Assembly (NCBI RefSeq): GCF_001583435.1
Contig: NZ_CP013251.1
Span: 4,725,215-4,789,214 of the forward strand
Length of the DNA stretch: 64,000 nt
Reading direction: 5' to 3'
Origin: Endozoicomonas montiporae CL-33
GTDB lineage: Bacteria; Pseudomonadota; Gammaproteobacteria; Pseudomonadales; Endozoicomonadaceae
Below are positions 43,477 through 52,179 of the stretch, piece by piece. The position numbers and the translations under genes were made by a program. The first letter of the stretch is position 1; each line of letters begins with the position of its first letter. Below the pieces are notes generated by a model. That model saw only the letters and a program-made list of their open reading frames with translations, had not been told where the DNA came from and did not search any database.

Positions 43477-45099
43477 ATGCCTGTTCTCGACTGGCTCAAC
43501 AAAGGCAGTGCTATCCGGACTGCCAGTCAGACCCCCTACCGACTGCTGAAACACGATCCCGAGCTGAGTTACGGCGACCCCGACAGCGATAACCTGCTGA
43601 TACAGGGGGACAATCTGGAGGCGCTGAAAGCGTTGATTCCCCTGTATGCCGGACAGGTGAAGTGTATTTATGTTGATCCGCCTTTCAACACTAAACAAGC
43701 ATTCGAACACTATGATGACAATCTGGAGCATTCGATCTGGCTTTCTCTTTTGTACCCTAGGTTTGAACTTTTGAGAGAACTTCTGAGTGAGGACGGTACT
43801 CTATTTGTTCATATTGATGACAGTGAAGTAGGCTACCTCACCGTAATGCTTGATGAAATCTTTGGTCGAAAAAACCGAACTCACATCGTTGCATTCAAGC
43901 AAGGCTCTGCAACTGGGCATAAAGCAATCAATCCGGGGATGGTAAATACATGTAATTTTGTTTTGAGCTATGCAAAAAATAAGGAGTATTGGAAGCCAAA
44001 TACCGTATACACAGGTAGAGAAAGAGATAGTCGTTATAGCCAGTTTATTGAAAATTATGAAGACAGCTATGAACAGTGGAAGGTTACCCCTCTTCTAGAA
44101 GCCTTCTCAAAGTCGACTGGAATAACCAAAAAAAACATAAAAAAACACTTCGGTGATTCATTTGAAAAAGAATTGACCGCATTCGTCGTTTCTCACTCTG
44201 AACGTGTAATTCGTACAGCTCGACCAGATTATAATGCTGTAGGAGAGGATGTTAGAAGAGCAATTGATGCTTCTAAAAGTAGCCCTGACCGTGTCCATTT
44301 ACATACAAGAAAGTCTGCTCCGAACATGTATTTAAAAAATGGAGAACGCTGGATTTTTTATAAGGAAAAACTGAAAAACATAGATGGTGTACTCGTAACT
44401 GGTGAGCCACTAACAACTTTATGGGCAGATGTACTGTCTAACAACCTTCACAATGAAGGTGGAGTGAAATTCCCAAAAAGCAAGAAGCCGGAAGCACTAT
44501 TGAAACGAATTATTGACCTCAGTTCAGATAAGGGCGATCTTGTTTTAGACTCCTTCCTCGGCTCCGGCACCACCGCCGCCGTCGCCCACAAAATGAACCG
44601 CCGCTACATCGGCATCGAAATGGGCGACCATGCTGTCACACACTGCGCCCCACGTCTGCAAAAAGTGGTGGATGGCGAACAGGGCGGTATTTCCAAAGCC
44701 GTAGAGTGGCAAGGCGGTGGCGGTTTCCGTTTTTACCGTCTGGGCGAAACGGTCTACGACGAATACGGTTGTCTGAATCAGAACATCGGCTTTGACACAC
44801 TGGCCGGGCATATCTGGTATAACGAAATCCGTAAGCCTGTTGCGCCACTGCCCCAAACCAATAAAACACCACTTTTGGGCGTGCATAACGGTGTCGCCTA
44901 TTATCTGCTGTACAATGGCATACTCGGTGATCGTCGACCTGATGGCGGCAATGTATTAACGACACCTGTCCTTAAAAGTCTGCCCCCGTTCGATGGCCCG
45001 AAAGTGATTTATGGCGAAACCAGCCGTCTCGGTGAATCACGGCTGGCACGTGAACAGATCACGTTTAAACAAATTCCTTATGATGTGAAGGCTCGCTGA
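43477..45099 (+). CDS. mod: Type III restriction-modification system methyltransferase (Mod)
   Basis: The 540-residue beta-class adenine methyltransferase has LIQGDNLEALKALIPLYAGQ and motif IV CIYVDPPFNTKQAFEHYDD. The target-recognition region is about 130-345, and motif I is VLDSFLGSGTTAAVAHKMNR near 357. It methylates one strand of an asymmetric site and also provides DNA recognition for Res. The middle part (about 43740-44545) is clearly AT-richer than the two ends, which points to an exchanged recognition domain. Its stop overlaps the res start by one base. Confidence 0.93.
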   Translation: MPVLDWLNKGSAIRTASQTPYRLLKHDPELSYGDPDSDNLLIQGDNLEALKALIPLYAGQVKCIYVDPPFNTKQAFEHYDDNLEHSIWLSLLYPRFELLRELLSEDGTLFVHIDDSEVGYLTVMLDEIFGRKNRTHIVAFKQGSATGHKAINPGMVNTCNFVLSYAKNKEYWKPNTVYTGRERDSRYSQFIENYEDSYEQWKVTPLLEAFSKSTGITKKNIKKHFGDSFEKELTAFVVSHSERVIRTARPDYNAVGEDVRRAIDASKSSPDRVHLHTRKSAPNMYLKNGERWIFYKEKLKNIDGVLVTGEPLTTLWADVLSNNLHNEGGVKFPKSKKPEALLKRIIDLSSDKGDLVLDSFLGSGTTAAVAHKMNRRYIGIEMGDHAVTHCAPRLQKVVDGEQGGISKAVEWQGGGGFRFYRLGETVYDEYGCLNQNIGFDTLAGHIWYNEIRKPVAPLPQTNKTPLLGVHNGVAYYLLYNGILGDRRPDGGNVLTTPVLKSLPPFDGPKVIYGETSRLGESRLAREQITFKQIPYDVKAR

Positions 45100-47768
45100 T
45101 GTTTACCCTGAAAAACTACCAGAACAACGCATTGGACGCGCTGGACTCTTTTCTGGGTCAGGCTCGTATTGAGGGTGTGTCCAAAGCATTCGCCAATGTA
45201 ATAAACGACACCGATAACCAGCGCCCCTACCGGCCTTACAGTTTCGGCGATGTGCCTTATGTGTGTCTGCGCCTGCCAACGGGCGGCGGTAAAACCGTTC
45301 TGGCTTCCCATGCGATTCGTATCGCCAGCCAGCGTTTTCTGCAACAGGATTACCCGATTGTTTTATGGCTGGTGCCTTCGAACACCATCCGCAAACAAAC
45401 GGTTGAGGCATTGAAAAAGCCGGGGCATCCCTACCGGCAGGAGCTGGATCGTACCTTTGATAATCAGGTCAAAATTCTGGATATTGATGAAGTTGAGCAG
45501 ATTCGACCGCAAGACCTTGAGCATCAGGCCATTGTCGTGGTCAGCACCATTGCCAACCTGCGAGTCAACGATACCAGTGGCCGTCAGGTGTATGCCTATA
45601 AGGAAGTGTTTGAACCTTGCTTTCGTGGCGTAACTGATCCGGACAACAAGCTGGAACGGGTCACCGAAGAAGACCTGAAAGAGAATGGTCTGACAGCGGC
45701 AGAGCTGGGCAAGATCAAGTTCTCCTTTGCCAACCTGCTGGCACTGCATCAGCCTATGGTTGTTATTGACGAAGCACACAATGCCAGAACCCACCTGACG
45801 TTCACCACACTACACCGCATTCATCCGGCTTGTATTGTGGAACTGACAGCCACTCCGAATACCACCAACGTCAGTGGCAGCAACGTGCTTTACCATGTAT
45901 CAGCCGCACAGCTGAAAGCAGAAAACATGATCAAGCTGCCCATTCAGCTCACGGAACACCAAGGGTGGGAAGACGCTGTTCGTGATGCGGTTCTGACCCG
46001 TGAAAAGCTGGCGATTGAGGCGCAGAAGGAACATGAGTATCTGCGCCCCATTGCCTTGTTGCAGGCCGAAAACGCCAATGAGGACGTCACCGTGGAGGTG
46101 CTGAAGCAGCACCTGATGGAAGAGCATCATATTGCTGAAGAAGCCATTGCCATCGCCACTGGCAACCAGCGGGAGCTGGACGGCGTGGACTTGTTTGACG
46201 CCAACTGCCCGGTTAAGTTCGTCATCACTATTCAAGCACTGAAAGAGGGTTGGGATTGTTCTTTTGCCTATGTGTTCACTACCGTTAAGTCCGTGAGTTC
46301 AAGCAAAGACGTTGAACAATTGCTTGGGCGGGTACTGCGCATGCCATACGCTCGTCGTCGTCAGTCTGAAACATTGAATCAGGCTTATGCCCATATTGCC
46401 TCACCTTCTTTTGGTGCGGCTGCTAACCAGCTGACCGATAAACTGGTGGGTATGGGCTTTGAGGAGATGGAAATCCCTGATCTTCTGGCACCCGGAGAGG
46501 GTGACCTGTTTGGTGGACAAGACAGCGTGGTTCCGCCTTTAAAACAAACACCCAAACTCACCATTAAACGATCAACCCGACCGGATTTGTCTGCTTTACC
46601 GGCTGAAGAAAAAGTCAGTATTGTGGTTGAGGAAAAGCCTGCGGTTGGGGAAGAACCCGCCGCCTATGAAGTAAAAATAGAAGGGCATGTTTCCGAAAAA
46701 GCTGAAAAGGCCTTGTTAAAGGGAACAACGGGAAAAGAACGGAAAGCACTGCAAAAGCAGATTGTCCGGCAGAATATACAGGTTAAGAAGGCGCAGGCAC
46801 CAGCCAGTCGTGGTGAACATTTCAAACCGTTACCTCAGCTATGTGCCCTGATTCAGGGCGAGATGGAACTGTTGGAGCCTGAAATTTTCCTGAATATTCA
46901 TCACTGGAGCCTGCTCGACTATCCGGTTGAGTTGCCCGGTTTTTCTATTGATGAAGACTCTAAAACCTACACTTTGGATCTTTACGGCAAAAAAATAAAA
47001 TACACACAAACAGGGCAAACAACACTGGATCTGGACAGTATTGAAGGGCAGTACACTGAGGCAGAACTGGTCAGAAAGCTGGATCAGCAAGTCAGGCAAC
47101 AGGATATAACCCAAAGTGACATGATCGGGTTTCTGAGCCGTCTGGTCAGCCACCTGATCAACGAGCGCAAGTTTACGCTGACCGCACTCTACCGTGGTCG
47201 CTTCCCGTTAGCTAATGCCATTGAAGCACGCATAAAGCTGCTACGAAGCAAGGCGGCCAATAACGGCTATCAGGATTCACTGTTTGGTGATGACAGTCAG
47301 GTTTTAACATCGCCGGACTTTATGTACGAATTCAAACCAGGCTATTACCCAGCTAAACCGCCTTACTATTCAGGTCGTTATCTGTTCCAGAAACATTTCT
47401 TCGACCGAATTGAGGACTTGAAGGCTGATGGTGAGGAGTTCAACTGCGCCTGTGTCATCGACAGTCTGCCGGAAGTCAAACACTGGGTGCGAAATCTGGT
47501 AAAACAGCCTCATGCGGCTTTCTGGCTCCCTTTGGCAGAAGGCAAATTCTATCCGGACTTTGTTGTAGAACTGAACGATGGACGAATGCTGGTGGTAGAG
47601 TACAAAGGCGAAAACCTGAAGACTTCGGATGACTCAAGGGAAAAGGATGCAGTAGGCCAGCTGTGGGCAAGAACCAGCAACGGTCAGTGCCTGTTTCTGA
47701 TGGCAGTGAAGGAAGATGATCAGGGGCGGGACGTTACTCAGCAAATAAGGAATGTTATTTCACTATAA
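45099..47768 (+). CDS. res: Type III restriction enzyme Res (helicase/nuclease)
   Basis: The 889-residue protein has the SF2 helicase motifs YVCLRLPTGGGKTVLASHAI (Walker A, residues 53-72), MVVIDEAHNARTH (DEAH), IVELTATPN, VKFVITIQALKEGWDCSFAY and VEQLLGRVLRMPYAR (motif VI). The C-terminal PD-(D/E)XK nuclease has FYPDFVVELNDGRMLVVEYK near 840-860. Together with Mod it cuts DNA with unmethylated head-to-head sites. It appears intact and is followed by a hairpin terminator. Confidence 0.94.
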   Translation: MFTLKNYQNNALDALDSFLGQARIEGVSKAFANVINDTDNQRPYRPYSFGDVPYVCLRLPTGGGKTVLASHAIRIASQRFLQQDYPIVLWLVPSNTIRKQTVEALKKPGHPYRQELDRTFDNQVKILDIDEVEQIRPQDLEHQAIVVVSTIANLRVNDTSGRQVYAYKEVFEPCFRGVTDPDNKLERVTEEDLKENGLTAAELGKIKFSFANLLALHQPMVVIDEAHNARTHLTFTTLHRIHPACIVELTATPNTTNVSGSNVLYHVSAAQLKAENMIKLPIQLTEHQGWEDAVRDAVLTREKLAIEAQKEHEYLRPIALLQAENANEDVTVEVLKQHLMEEHHIAEEAIAIATGNQRELDGVDLFDANCPVKFVITIQALKEGWDCSFAYVFTTVKSVSSSKDVEQLLGRVLRMPYARRRQSETLNQAYAHIASPSFGAAANQLTDKLVGMGFEEMEIPDLLAPGEGDLFGGQDSVVPPLKQTPKLTIKRSTRPDLSALPAEEKVSIVVEEKPAVGEEPAAYEVKIEGHVSEKAEKALLKGTTGKERKALQKQIVRQNIQVKKAQAPASRGEHFKPLPQLCALIQGEMELLEPEIFLNIHHWSLLDYPVELPGFSIDEDSKTYTLDLYGKKIKYTQTGQTTLDLDSIEGQYTEAELVRKLDQQVRQQDITQSDMIGFLSRLVSHLINERKFTLTALYRGRFPLANAIEARIKLLRSKAANNGYQDSLFGDDSQVLTSPDFMYEFKPGYYPAKPPYYSGRYLFQKHFFDRIEDLKADGEEFNCACVIDSLPEVKHWVRNLVKQPHAAFWLPLAEGKFYPDFVVELNDGRMLVVEYKGENLKTSDDSREKDAVGQLWARTSNGQCLFLMAVKEDDQGRDVTQQIRNVISL

Positions 47769-47777
47769 AAACTACCC

Positions 47778-47817
47778 GTTATCCACACTTCTTTTGTGCT
47801 GTGGATAACAGGTTTTT
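47778..47817 (+). terminator. Terminator of the mod-res operon, built from two inverted DnaA-box sequences
   Basis: A 10-bp stem GTTATCCACA/TGTGGATAAC (47778-47787, 47800-47809) with a 12-nt loop is followed by TTTTT (47813-47817). Each arm contains TTATCCACA, the consensus DnaA box. Confidence 0.75.
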
Positions 47818-47848
47818 GAAGGCTTTAAAATAATATTACCTAAACTAT

Positions 47849-47889
47849 TCCCAATTTGGGATAAATATATATAATTCCCTCCTCGGGAA
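47849..47889 (+). promoter_or_regulatory. Promoter/operator of the HigB-HigA/ImmA pair
   Basis: Two palindromes, TCCCAA-T-TTGGGA (47849-47861) and TTCCC-TCCTC-GGGAA (47875-47889), flank a TATAAT at 47870-47875 upstream of the toxin gene. This is the expected layout for antitoxin autorepression. Confidence 0.6.
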
Positions 47890-47901
47890 CTTTGGACTAT
47901 T

Positions 47902-48192
47902 ATGAAAGTCGTAGGTATACCAATTCTTGAAAAGTTCTCAAAAAAGCATGCCAATGCCAAACCTGCACTGGATGCATGGCGAGAGGAAGCCAAAAAAGCT
48001 GACTGGAAAACCACCCACGATATAAAAGCACGATTTGGCAGTGCTGACATGATCGCGAATAACAGGGTTATCTTTAACATCAAAGGTAACGACTATCGAC
48101 TGGTGGTTAAGGTGGCATACCGACACGGTATTGTCGTTGTCGAATGGGTCGGTACTCATGCAGAGTACAGCAAGAAAAACTTCAGGAGGTGA
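47902..48192 (+). CDS. higB: HigB-type (RelE-fold) mRNA interferase toxin
   Basis: The 96-residue protein has the HigB pattern: MKVVGIPILEKFSKKHANAK, DIKARFGSADMIANNRVIFN, IKGNDYRLVVKVAYRHGIVV and VEWVGTHAEYSKKN. Such toxins cleave mRNA on the ribosome. Toxin-before-antitoxin order is the hallmark of the higBA type. It ends in AGGAGGTGA, which forms the ribosome binding site of the next gene. Confidence 0.93.
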   Translation: MKVVGIPILEKFSKKHANAKPALDAWREEAKKADWKTTHDIKARFGSADMIANNRVIFNIKGNDYRLVVKVAYRHGIVVVEWVGTHAEYSKKNFRR

Positions 48193-48195
48193 ATG

Positions 48196-49404
48196 ATGTC
48201 TGCCATAAAAGTCATTAAGACAGAACAAGATTATGCTGATGCCATGGATCGCCTGATGACGCTGATGGAGTCGGCTCCGGAAGAAGACTCCCCTGAAGAC
48301 AGCGAGCTGGAAGTACTGGCACTACTTATAGAGAAGTATGAAACCGAGCAGTTTCCTACTGATTTACCTGACCCTATAGAGGCTATCCGGTTTCGTATGG
48401 ATCAACAGGGGCTGACCCAGAAGGATATGAAGCCTTATTTCGGTTCCGCCAGTAAGGTGTCCGAGGTACTGAATGGAAAGCGGGATCTGAGCCTGACAAT
48501 GATTCGCAAGCTGCATGATGGGCTTGGTATTCCTGCCGATGTTCTGATTCAGGAACGTGGTGCTTCTTTGCCTGATTCAGACGGTATTCTCTGGGATCAT
48601 TTTCCATTGGCTGAAATGAAGAAAAGAGGCTGCTTTCCTGACTTCACCGGCTCCATTAACGAGTTGAAAGTTTATTCAGAAGAATACCTGAGGCGCTTTC
48701 TTGGCAGTGTTCATTCATCCTGCATACAACCTGCCTTGTGTCGAAGTTCTGCTCATTATGTGTCAGATAAAGAAGTCGACCCGTATGCTTTGCTTGCCTG
48801 GCAAGTGAGAATTTTGCAGAAAGCAGAAAAGATTAAAACGAATAGTCGCTACGAACCTTGCAGCATTAACCCTGCGGTCATGAAGGCACTGGCCAAACTA
48901 AGCTGGTCATCCCAGGCTCCAAAGTTGGCTGAAGAATTTCTGTCTAACCTGGGTATCAAGTTGGTGACTGAACCGCATTTCGAGAAGACCTATCTGGATG
49001 GTGCGGTCATGTTGGATTCAAACAACCAGCCAGTGATCGGGCTAACACTAAGACATGATCGCCTGGATAACTTTTGGTTTACGCTGTTGCATGAAGTTGC
49101 CCACGTAGCTCTTCATCTGAACTCGGATGCTACGACATTCTTTGACGATATTGACTCATCCGAAAAGGATGATACAGAACACGAAGCCGACAGAGCAGCA
49201 GCCGAGGCATTAATTGATTCATCTGCGTGGTCTACAGCCAAAGTAAGAGAAAGCAAGAGCGAAAGGGATTGCATTGCACTGGCCAAAGAACTGCAGATCA
49301 GCCCTGCTATTATTGCCGGTCGCCTTCGGCATGAGAACAAAAACTATAGCCTTCTTACCAACATGATTGGAAATAAAACGGTTCGTCTGCACTTCCCTGA
49401 CTGA
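48196..49404 (+). CDS. HigA-type antitoxin fused to an ImmA/IrrE zinc peptidase domain
   Basis: I use the second ATG (48196), 6 nt after AGGAGG, giving 402 aa; the ATG at 48193 is only 3 nt away. Residues about 60-115 are a HigA-like HTH (DPIEAIRFRMDQQGLTQKDM, GSASKVSEVLNGKRDLSLTM). The C-terminal half is a COG2856-type domain with the zinc site TLLHEVAHVALHLN (His-Glu-x-x-His near 299) and downstream DTEHEADRAAAEALI, the third ligand. ImmA-type proteases cleave phage repressors. Here the domain could degrade its own DNA-binding part or another repressor on a signal. Confidence 0.88.
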   Translation: MSAIKVIKTEQDYADAMDRLMTLMESAPEEDSPEDSELEVLALLIEKYETEQFPTDLPDPIEAIRFRMDQQGLTQKDMKPYFGSASKVSEVLNGKRDLSLTMIRKLHDGLGIPADVLIQERGASLPDSDGILWDHFPLAEMKKRGCFPDFTGSINELKVYSEEYLRRFLGSVHSSCIQPALCRSSAHYVSDKEVDPYALLAWQVRILQKAEKIKTNSRYEPCSINPAVMKALAKLSWSSQAPKLAEEFLSNLGIKLVTEPHFEKTYLDGAVMLDSNNQPVIGLTLRHDRLDNFWFTLLHEVAHVALHLNSDATTFFDDIDSSEKDDTEHEADRAAAEALIDSSAWSTAKVRESKSERDCIALAKELQISPAIIAGRLRHENKNYSLLTNMIGNKTVRLHFPD

Positions 49405-49414
49405 TAAGTTCACC

Positions 49415-49478
49415 GGAACATTCCTGAATTAACCAACCGCCATAAAACAAAGATGCTCCTAATATCAACGGGAGCATC
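49415..49478 (+). promoter_or_regulatory. Late-leader candidate B: GGAAC box plus stem-loop before the gpF-like gene
   Basis: GGAACATTCCTG (49415-49426) is followed by an 8-bp stem GATGCTCC/GGAGCATC (49452-49459, 49471-49478; 11-nt loop) that ends 2 bp before the ATG. The stem holds the only SD-like bases (GGGAG), so it may control initiation. Confidence 0.45.
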
Positions 49479-49480
49479 CT

Positions 49481-50722
49481 ATGTCCGCCGAAATCTACAA
49501 CTTCTTCGAACTCTCCAACGCCTTCGATCTAAAGCCTGAACAGGCCATCAAGCACTTTCAGAACAAAGGGCTCAAGGCCAGTTTCAGCTGGCTGGACATG
49601 ATCGGTGAGGAAAACGATACCGCCTTCACCGTGGCCAAGATGATGGATAACGATCTTCTGTCTTATGTGGACAAGCAGGTAGACAAGATTATCGATGAAG
49701 GGCTGACACTGGCTGACTTCAAAAAAGATCTAATCCCAAGGCTTCAGAAGGCTGGCTGGTGGGGCAAGAAAGATGTGGTCGATTCTTTAACCGGGAAGGT
49801 CACCAAAGCCCGGCTGGGCAGTGCCTCCCGGCTGGAAAATATCTTCAGAACCAACCTGCAGAGTGCATACGCCGTAGGGCAATGGCAAAGCATAGAAGCC
49901 AACCAGGAAACAGCCCCCTTCCTGATGTACGACGCAGTGGAAGATAACCGCACCCGCCCGGAACACCAGCAGTGGAACGGCACCCTTCGCCCGGTGGATG
50001 ACCCTTTCTGGCAAACCCACTACCCGCCCAACGGCTGGCAGTGTCGGTGCGGAGTGATTCAGATGAGCCGTGACGAGATGAAACTCTACGGCTTGAAACC
50101 ATCGCCCAAACCAAAGATTAAAAAGCGCACGTGGGTCAATCCCCGTACAGGCAAAGCCCGGACGATTGCTGCAGACCTTGACCCCGGCTGGGATCACAAC
50201 CCAGGCCTCCGCAGAACGGAATACCTGCGCCAGCTGAAGAAGGAAAAGACCGCCCAGCTGACCATCGCCCAGCAACAGGCCAATCAGGTGAGCGACAAGG
50301 CCATAGCGAAAGCCCAGAAAGCCTACATGACCCAGCTGGCCGCAAACCAGGCACTGAAAAAACTGGGCAAGGCTGAAACAGAGGGAGCCTTTGAACGGCA
50401 GAAGCAAAAGACTCTGGAACGGGCAGCGCAGCACCAACTGGACACCGCCATCAGTGAGAACACTCCGTATCTCGCCAACGCCATCAAGCAGCTGGGCAAG
50501 CAAAAAGGTACCGCCAGTCTCACCGCTAAAGAATTGCTGGAGAAGGCCAAGACCAAGGCCACCAGCATCGAGCAGTCAGTGCTGATCAACCAGTACAAGA
50601 AAGCACTGGTCAACGGCAAACTACCCAACGCCAAAGCCAAGGCCGCCTACGATGATCTGCCTGAAGCTGCACAGCAGGCCATTGATGAAGTCATTAGGCT
50701 CCGGATTGAGGCCAATTTTTGA
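49481..50722 (+). CDS. Phage head morphogenesis protein, Mu gpF / SPP1 gp7 family
   Basis: The 413-residue protein carries the family signature DNRTRPEHQQWNGTLRPVDD followed by PFWQTHYPPNGWQCRCGVIQ (about 150-190). The N-terminal helical region is YNFFELSNAFDLKPEQAIKH and the C-terminal part is long, helical and Lys/Ala/Gln-rich. It is a minor head protein acting with the portal. In Mu it directly follows the portal; here 7.4 kb of cargo separate them. A gpG-like gene, next in Mu, is not seen. Confidence 0.9.
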   Translation: MSAEIYNFFELSNAFDLKPEQAIKHFQNKGLKASFSWLDMIGEENDTAFTVAKMMDNDLLSYVDKQVDKIIDEGLTLADFKKDLIPRLQKAGWWGKKDVVDSLTGKVTKARLGSASRLENIFRTNLQSAYAVGQWQSIEANQETAPFLMYDAVEDNRTRPEHQQWNGTLRPVDDPFWQTHYPPNGWQCRCGVIQMSRDEMKLYGLKPSPKPKIKKRTWVNPRTGKARTIAADLDPGWDHNPGLRRTEYLRQLKKEKTAQLTIAQQQANQVSDKAIAKAQKAYMTQLAANQALKKLGKAETEGAFERQKQKTLERAAQHQLDTAISENTPYLANAIKQLGKQKGTASLTAKELLEKAKTKATSIEQSVLINQYKKALVNGKLPNAKAKAAYDDLPEAAQQAIDEVIRLRIEANF

Positions 50723-50908
50723 AACTGTCCCAAATAAACCTGGGGCTTCTTCAAATCTGCATTATATCTCTCCGAAGCCTGTTCCCAGAATGATCTAACT
50801 CAAATCAACCTAGCTGCAAAATATTGCTCAAACTTTCGACACATTACTGGATGAATTTCTGTGTTGGTTTAATGTGTTGATAGAACAAAAATAAGGCAGG
50901 AGTAAACC

Positions 50909-51208
50909 ATGAAAGAAATCATCAGCCTCATTGCAAAGAAAAACCTGCAGATAGAAACACTGGAGCGACAAAGCAGCGACTCTCTGGACTTTCACGACAT
51001 AGCCGTATGGCAAATCAAGAAAGCCCTCATGGACGCCTATCAGAAAGGCTACACACAGGGAGAGATAGACACGGTAAACAAGCGATATGGCGTGGATACC
51101 GCCAGACCCTGCGATAACTGCAACCGGATCTTTGTCCCCCGACTGGCCAATGACCATGAGCAGGGCTGGTTTTGTGACCTTTGCCTGACCCATCCCGAAG
51201 ACCAATAA
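50909..51208 (+). CDS. DUF6900-like small protein with a zinc-ribbon C-terminus
   Basis: The 99-residue protein starts with IIAKKNLQIETLE-like residues (ISLIAKKNLQIETLERQSSD, then SLDFHDIAVWQIKKALMDAY), a pattern I associate with DUF6900, often seen on plasmids and phages. Its tail has CDNCNRIF and CDLCLTHP, four Cys that can bind zinc. GCAGGAG precedes the ATG. Function unknown. Confidence 0.75.
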   Translation: MKEIISLIAKKNLQIETLERQSSDSLDFHDIAVWQIKKALMDAYQKGYTQGEIDTVNKRYGVDTARPCDNCNRIFVPRLANDHEQGWFCDLCLTHPEDQ

Positions 51209-51220
51209 AGGAGAGACACC

Positions 51221-51361
51221 CTGTGGATATTCACCAGCCAGGGCATGATCAGCATTGTGCGCCACAGAGATGACGGACGTTTGATGATGGTTAGAGCCAG
51301 ACAGCCCGGGGGATCAAGCCTGAAAGAAAAAAATCATGAGCTTAAAAAAAGGAGAAAAACT
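51221..51361 (+). CDS. Possible small ORF with a CTG start, or a remnant fused in frame to the next gene
   Basis: From a CTG at 51221, 8 nt after AAGGAG, the frame reads WIFTSQGMISIVRHRDDGRL, then MMVRARQ. This resembles the start of a known small conserved protein (MWxFTxxGFxSVVxHRDDxxxLxVRAR). It then runs without a stop into the ATG of the next gene at 51362. It may be a truncated gene joined to its neighbour, or may start at the ATG at 51245. Confidence 0.35.
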
Positions 51362-51652
51362 ATGGCTAAAACCACGGAACAGAAGGTCGCTGACGCCTTC
51401 AAAACCCTGCTCAACCGGGCAGAGCAAGTCAGAGTGGACAACATCAAGGTCACCAGCGGCACCGCCAGCTGCATAGGCAAGTGGAGCATGACCCTGAAGC
51501 TGCAAGGTGGAAAGGAGATCAAGCTGGATGACGAAAGTTTGTCCACCATCAAGTACGACAAGGGAGACTTCCTACTGCCAACGGAGGATGGCAAAAAGGA
51601 CGCAAGAATTACCTTTTACAGCATGAAGAAAGAGATCCCAAGGCACATCTAA
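51362..51652 (+). CDS. Small phage/cargo protein of unknown function
   Basis: The ATG at 51362 has AAAGGAG 7 nt upstream, giving 96 aa (MAKTTEQKVADAFKTLLNRA, then VRVDNIKVTSGTASCIGKWS, KLQGGKEIKLDDESLSTIKY). It looks like a small alpha-beta protein; I do not know the family. A terminator follows at 51667. Confidence 0.7.
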   Translation: MAKTTEQKVADAFKTLLNRAEQVRVDNIKVTSGTASCIGKWSMTLKLQGGKEIKLDDESLSTIKYDKGDFLLPTEDGKKDARITFYSMKKEIPRHI

Positions 51653-51666
51653 AGCCTGCCCTGAAT

Positions 51667-51689
51667 GCCCCGCCAGACGGGGCTTTTTT
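51667..51689 (+). terminator. Intrinsic terminator
   Basis: GCCCCG-CCAGA-CGGGGC is followed by six T (51684-51689). A further 11-bp hairpin without a U-tract (ATCCCGGCAAT/ATTGCCGGGAT, 51709-51739) lies just downstream. Confidence 0.9.
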
Positions 51690-51753
51690 ATGTCCATGGA
51701 TGGACGGTATCCCGGCAATGCAGGAGCAATTGCCGGGATTATGCGTGAATATG

Positions 51754-51805
51754 TCCGACAAATGGTCGTTGCTATATGCCGGTGTTAGACGATAGTGGTA
51801 GTACA
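51754..51805 (+). promoter_or_regulatory. Duplicated 52-bp promoter element, copy 1
   Basis: This segment matches 53387-53438 at 46 of 52 bases, with the last 27 bases identical. It contains TTGCTA, 16 bp and GATAGT, a plausible sigma-70 promoter, and lies just before the gene at 51827, after a terminator. Confidence 0.75.
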
Positions 51806-51826
51806 ACAGAACGAAAGGACAGAACA

Positions 51827-52165
51827 ATGAGCACCAGATCAAGAATAGCCATCGCAGAAAAAAACGAAGCAGGCATCATTACTTACCGATCAGTATACGT
51901 GCATTTCGACGGAGACTTGGTCAACGAAACTCTTACAAAGCACTACAACAGCCAAAAGCTGGCAGAACAGATAGTGAAGCATGGCGACATTTCCAGCATC
52001 ACTGAGGGAGAGATCAAACGCTACCGGGACTATGGCGACGCTTGGGTTACGATAAGACCAAGACTGAGCTGCAACATGGAACAACTGATAAAAATCACCA
52101 AGGAAAATGACGGACAGTATTTAAATGTTTACCAAGCAGGTGAATGGAAAGAATACAGGCTTTAA
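51827..52165 (+). CDS. Small protein of unknown function under repeat-element copy 1
   Basis: The ATG at 51827 with AAAGGAC upstream gives 112 aa (MSTRSRIAIAEKNEAGIITY, then RSVYVHFDGDLVNETLTKHY, VKHGDISSITEGEIKRYRDY). The layout 'SRIA...G....VYvH.DG....' is found in small phage and plasmid proteins of unknown role. It heads a unit of at least two genes. Confidence 0.75.
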   Translation: MSTRSRIAIAEKNEAGIITYRSVYVHFDGDLVNETLTKHYNSQKLAEQIVKHGDISSITEGEIKRYRDYGDAWVTIRPRLSCNMEQLIKITKENDGQYLNVYQAGEWKEYRL

Positions 52166-52179
52166 GGGAGAGAACCGCC

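Noticed and set aside
47778..47809. Paired DnaA boxes as a replication origin
   Set aside because: There are only two boxes forming a stem with a U-tract, no AT-rich unwinding region and no initiator gene beside it. A terminator is the simpler reading.
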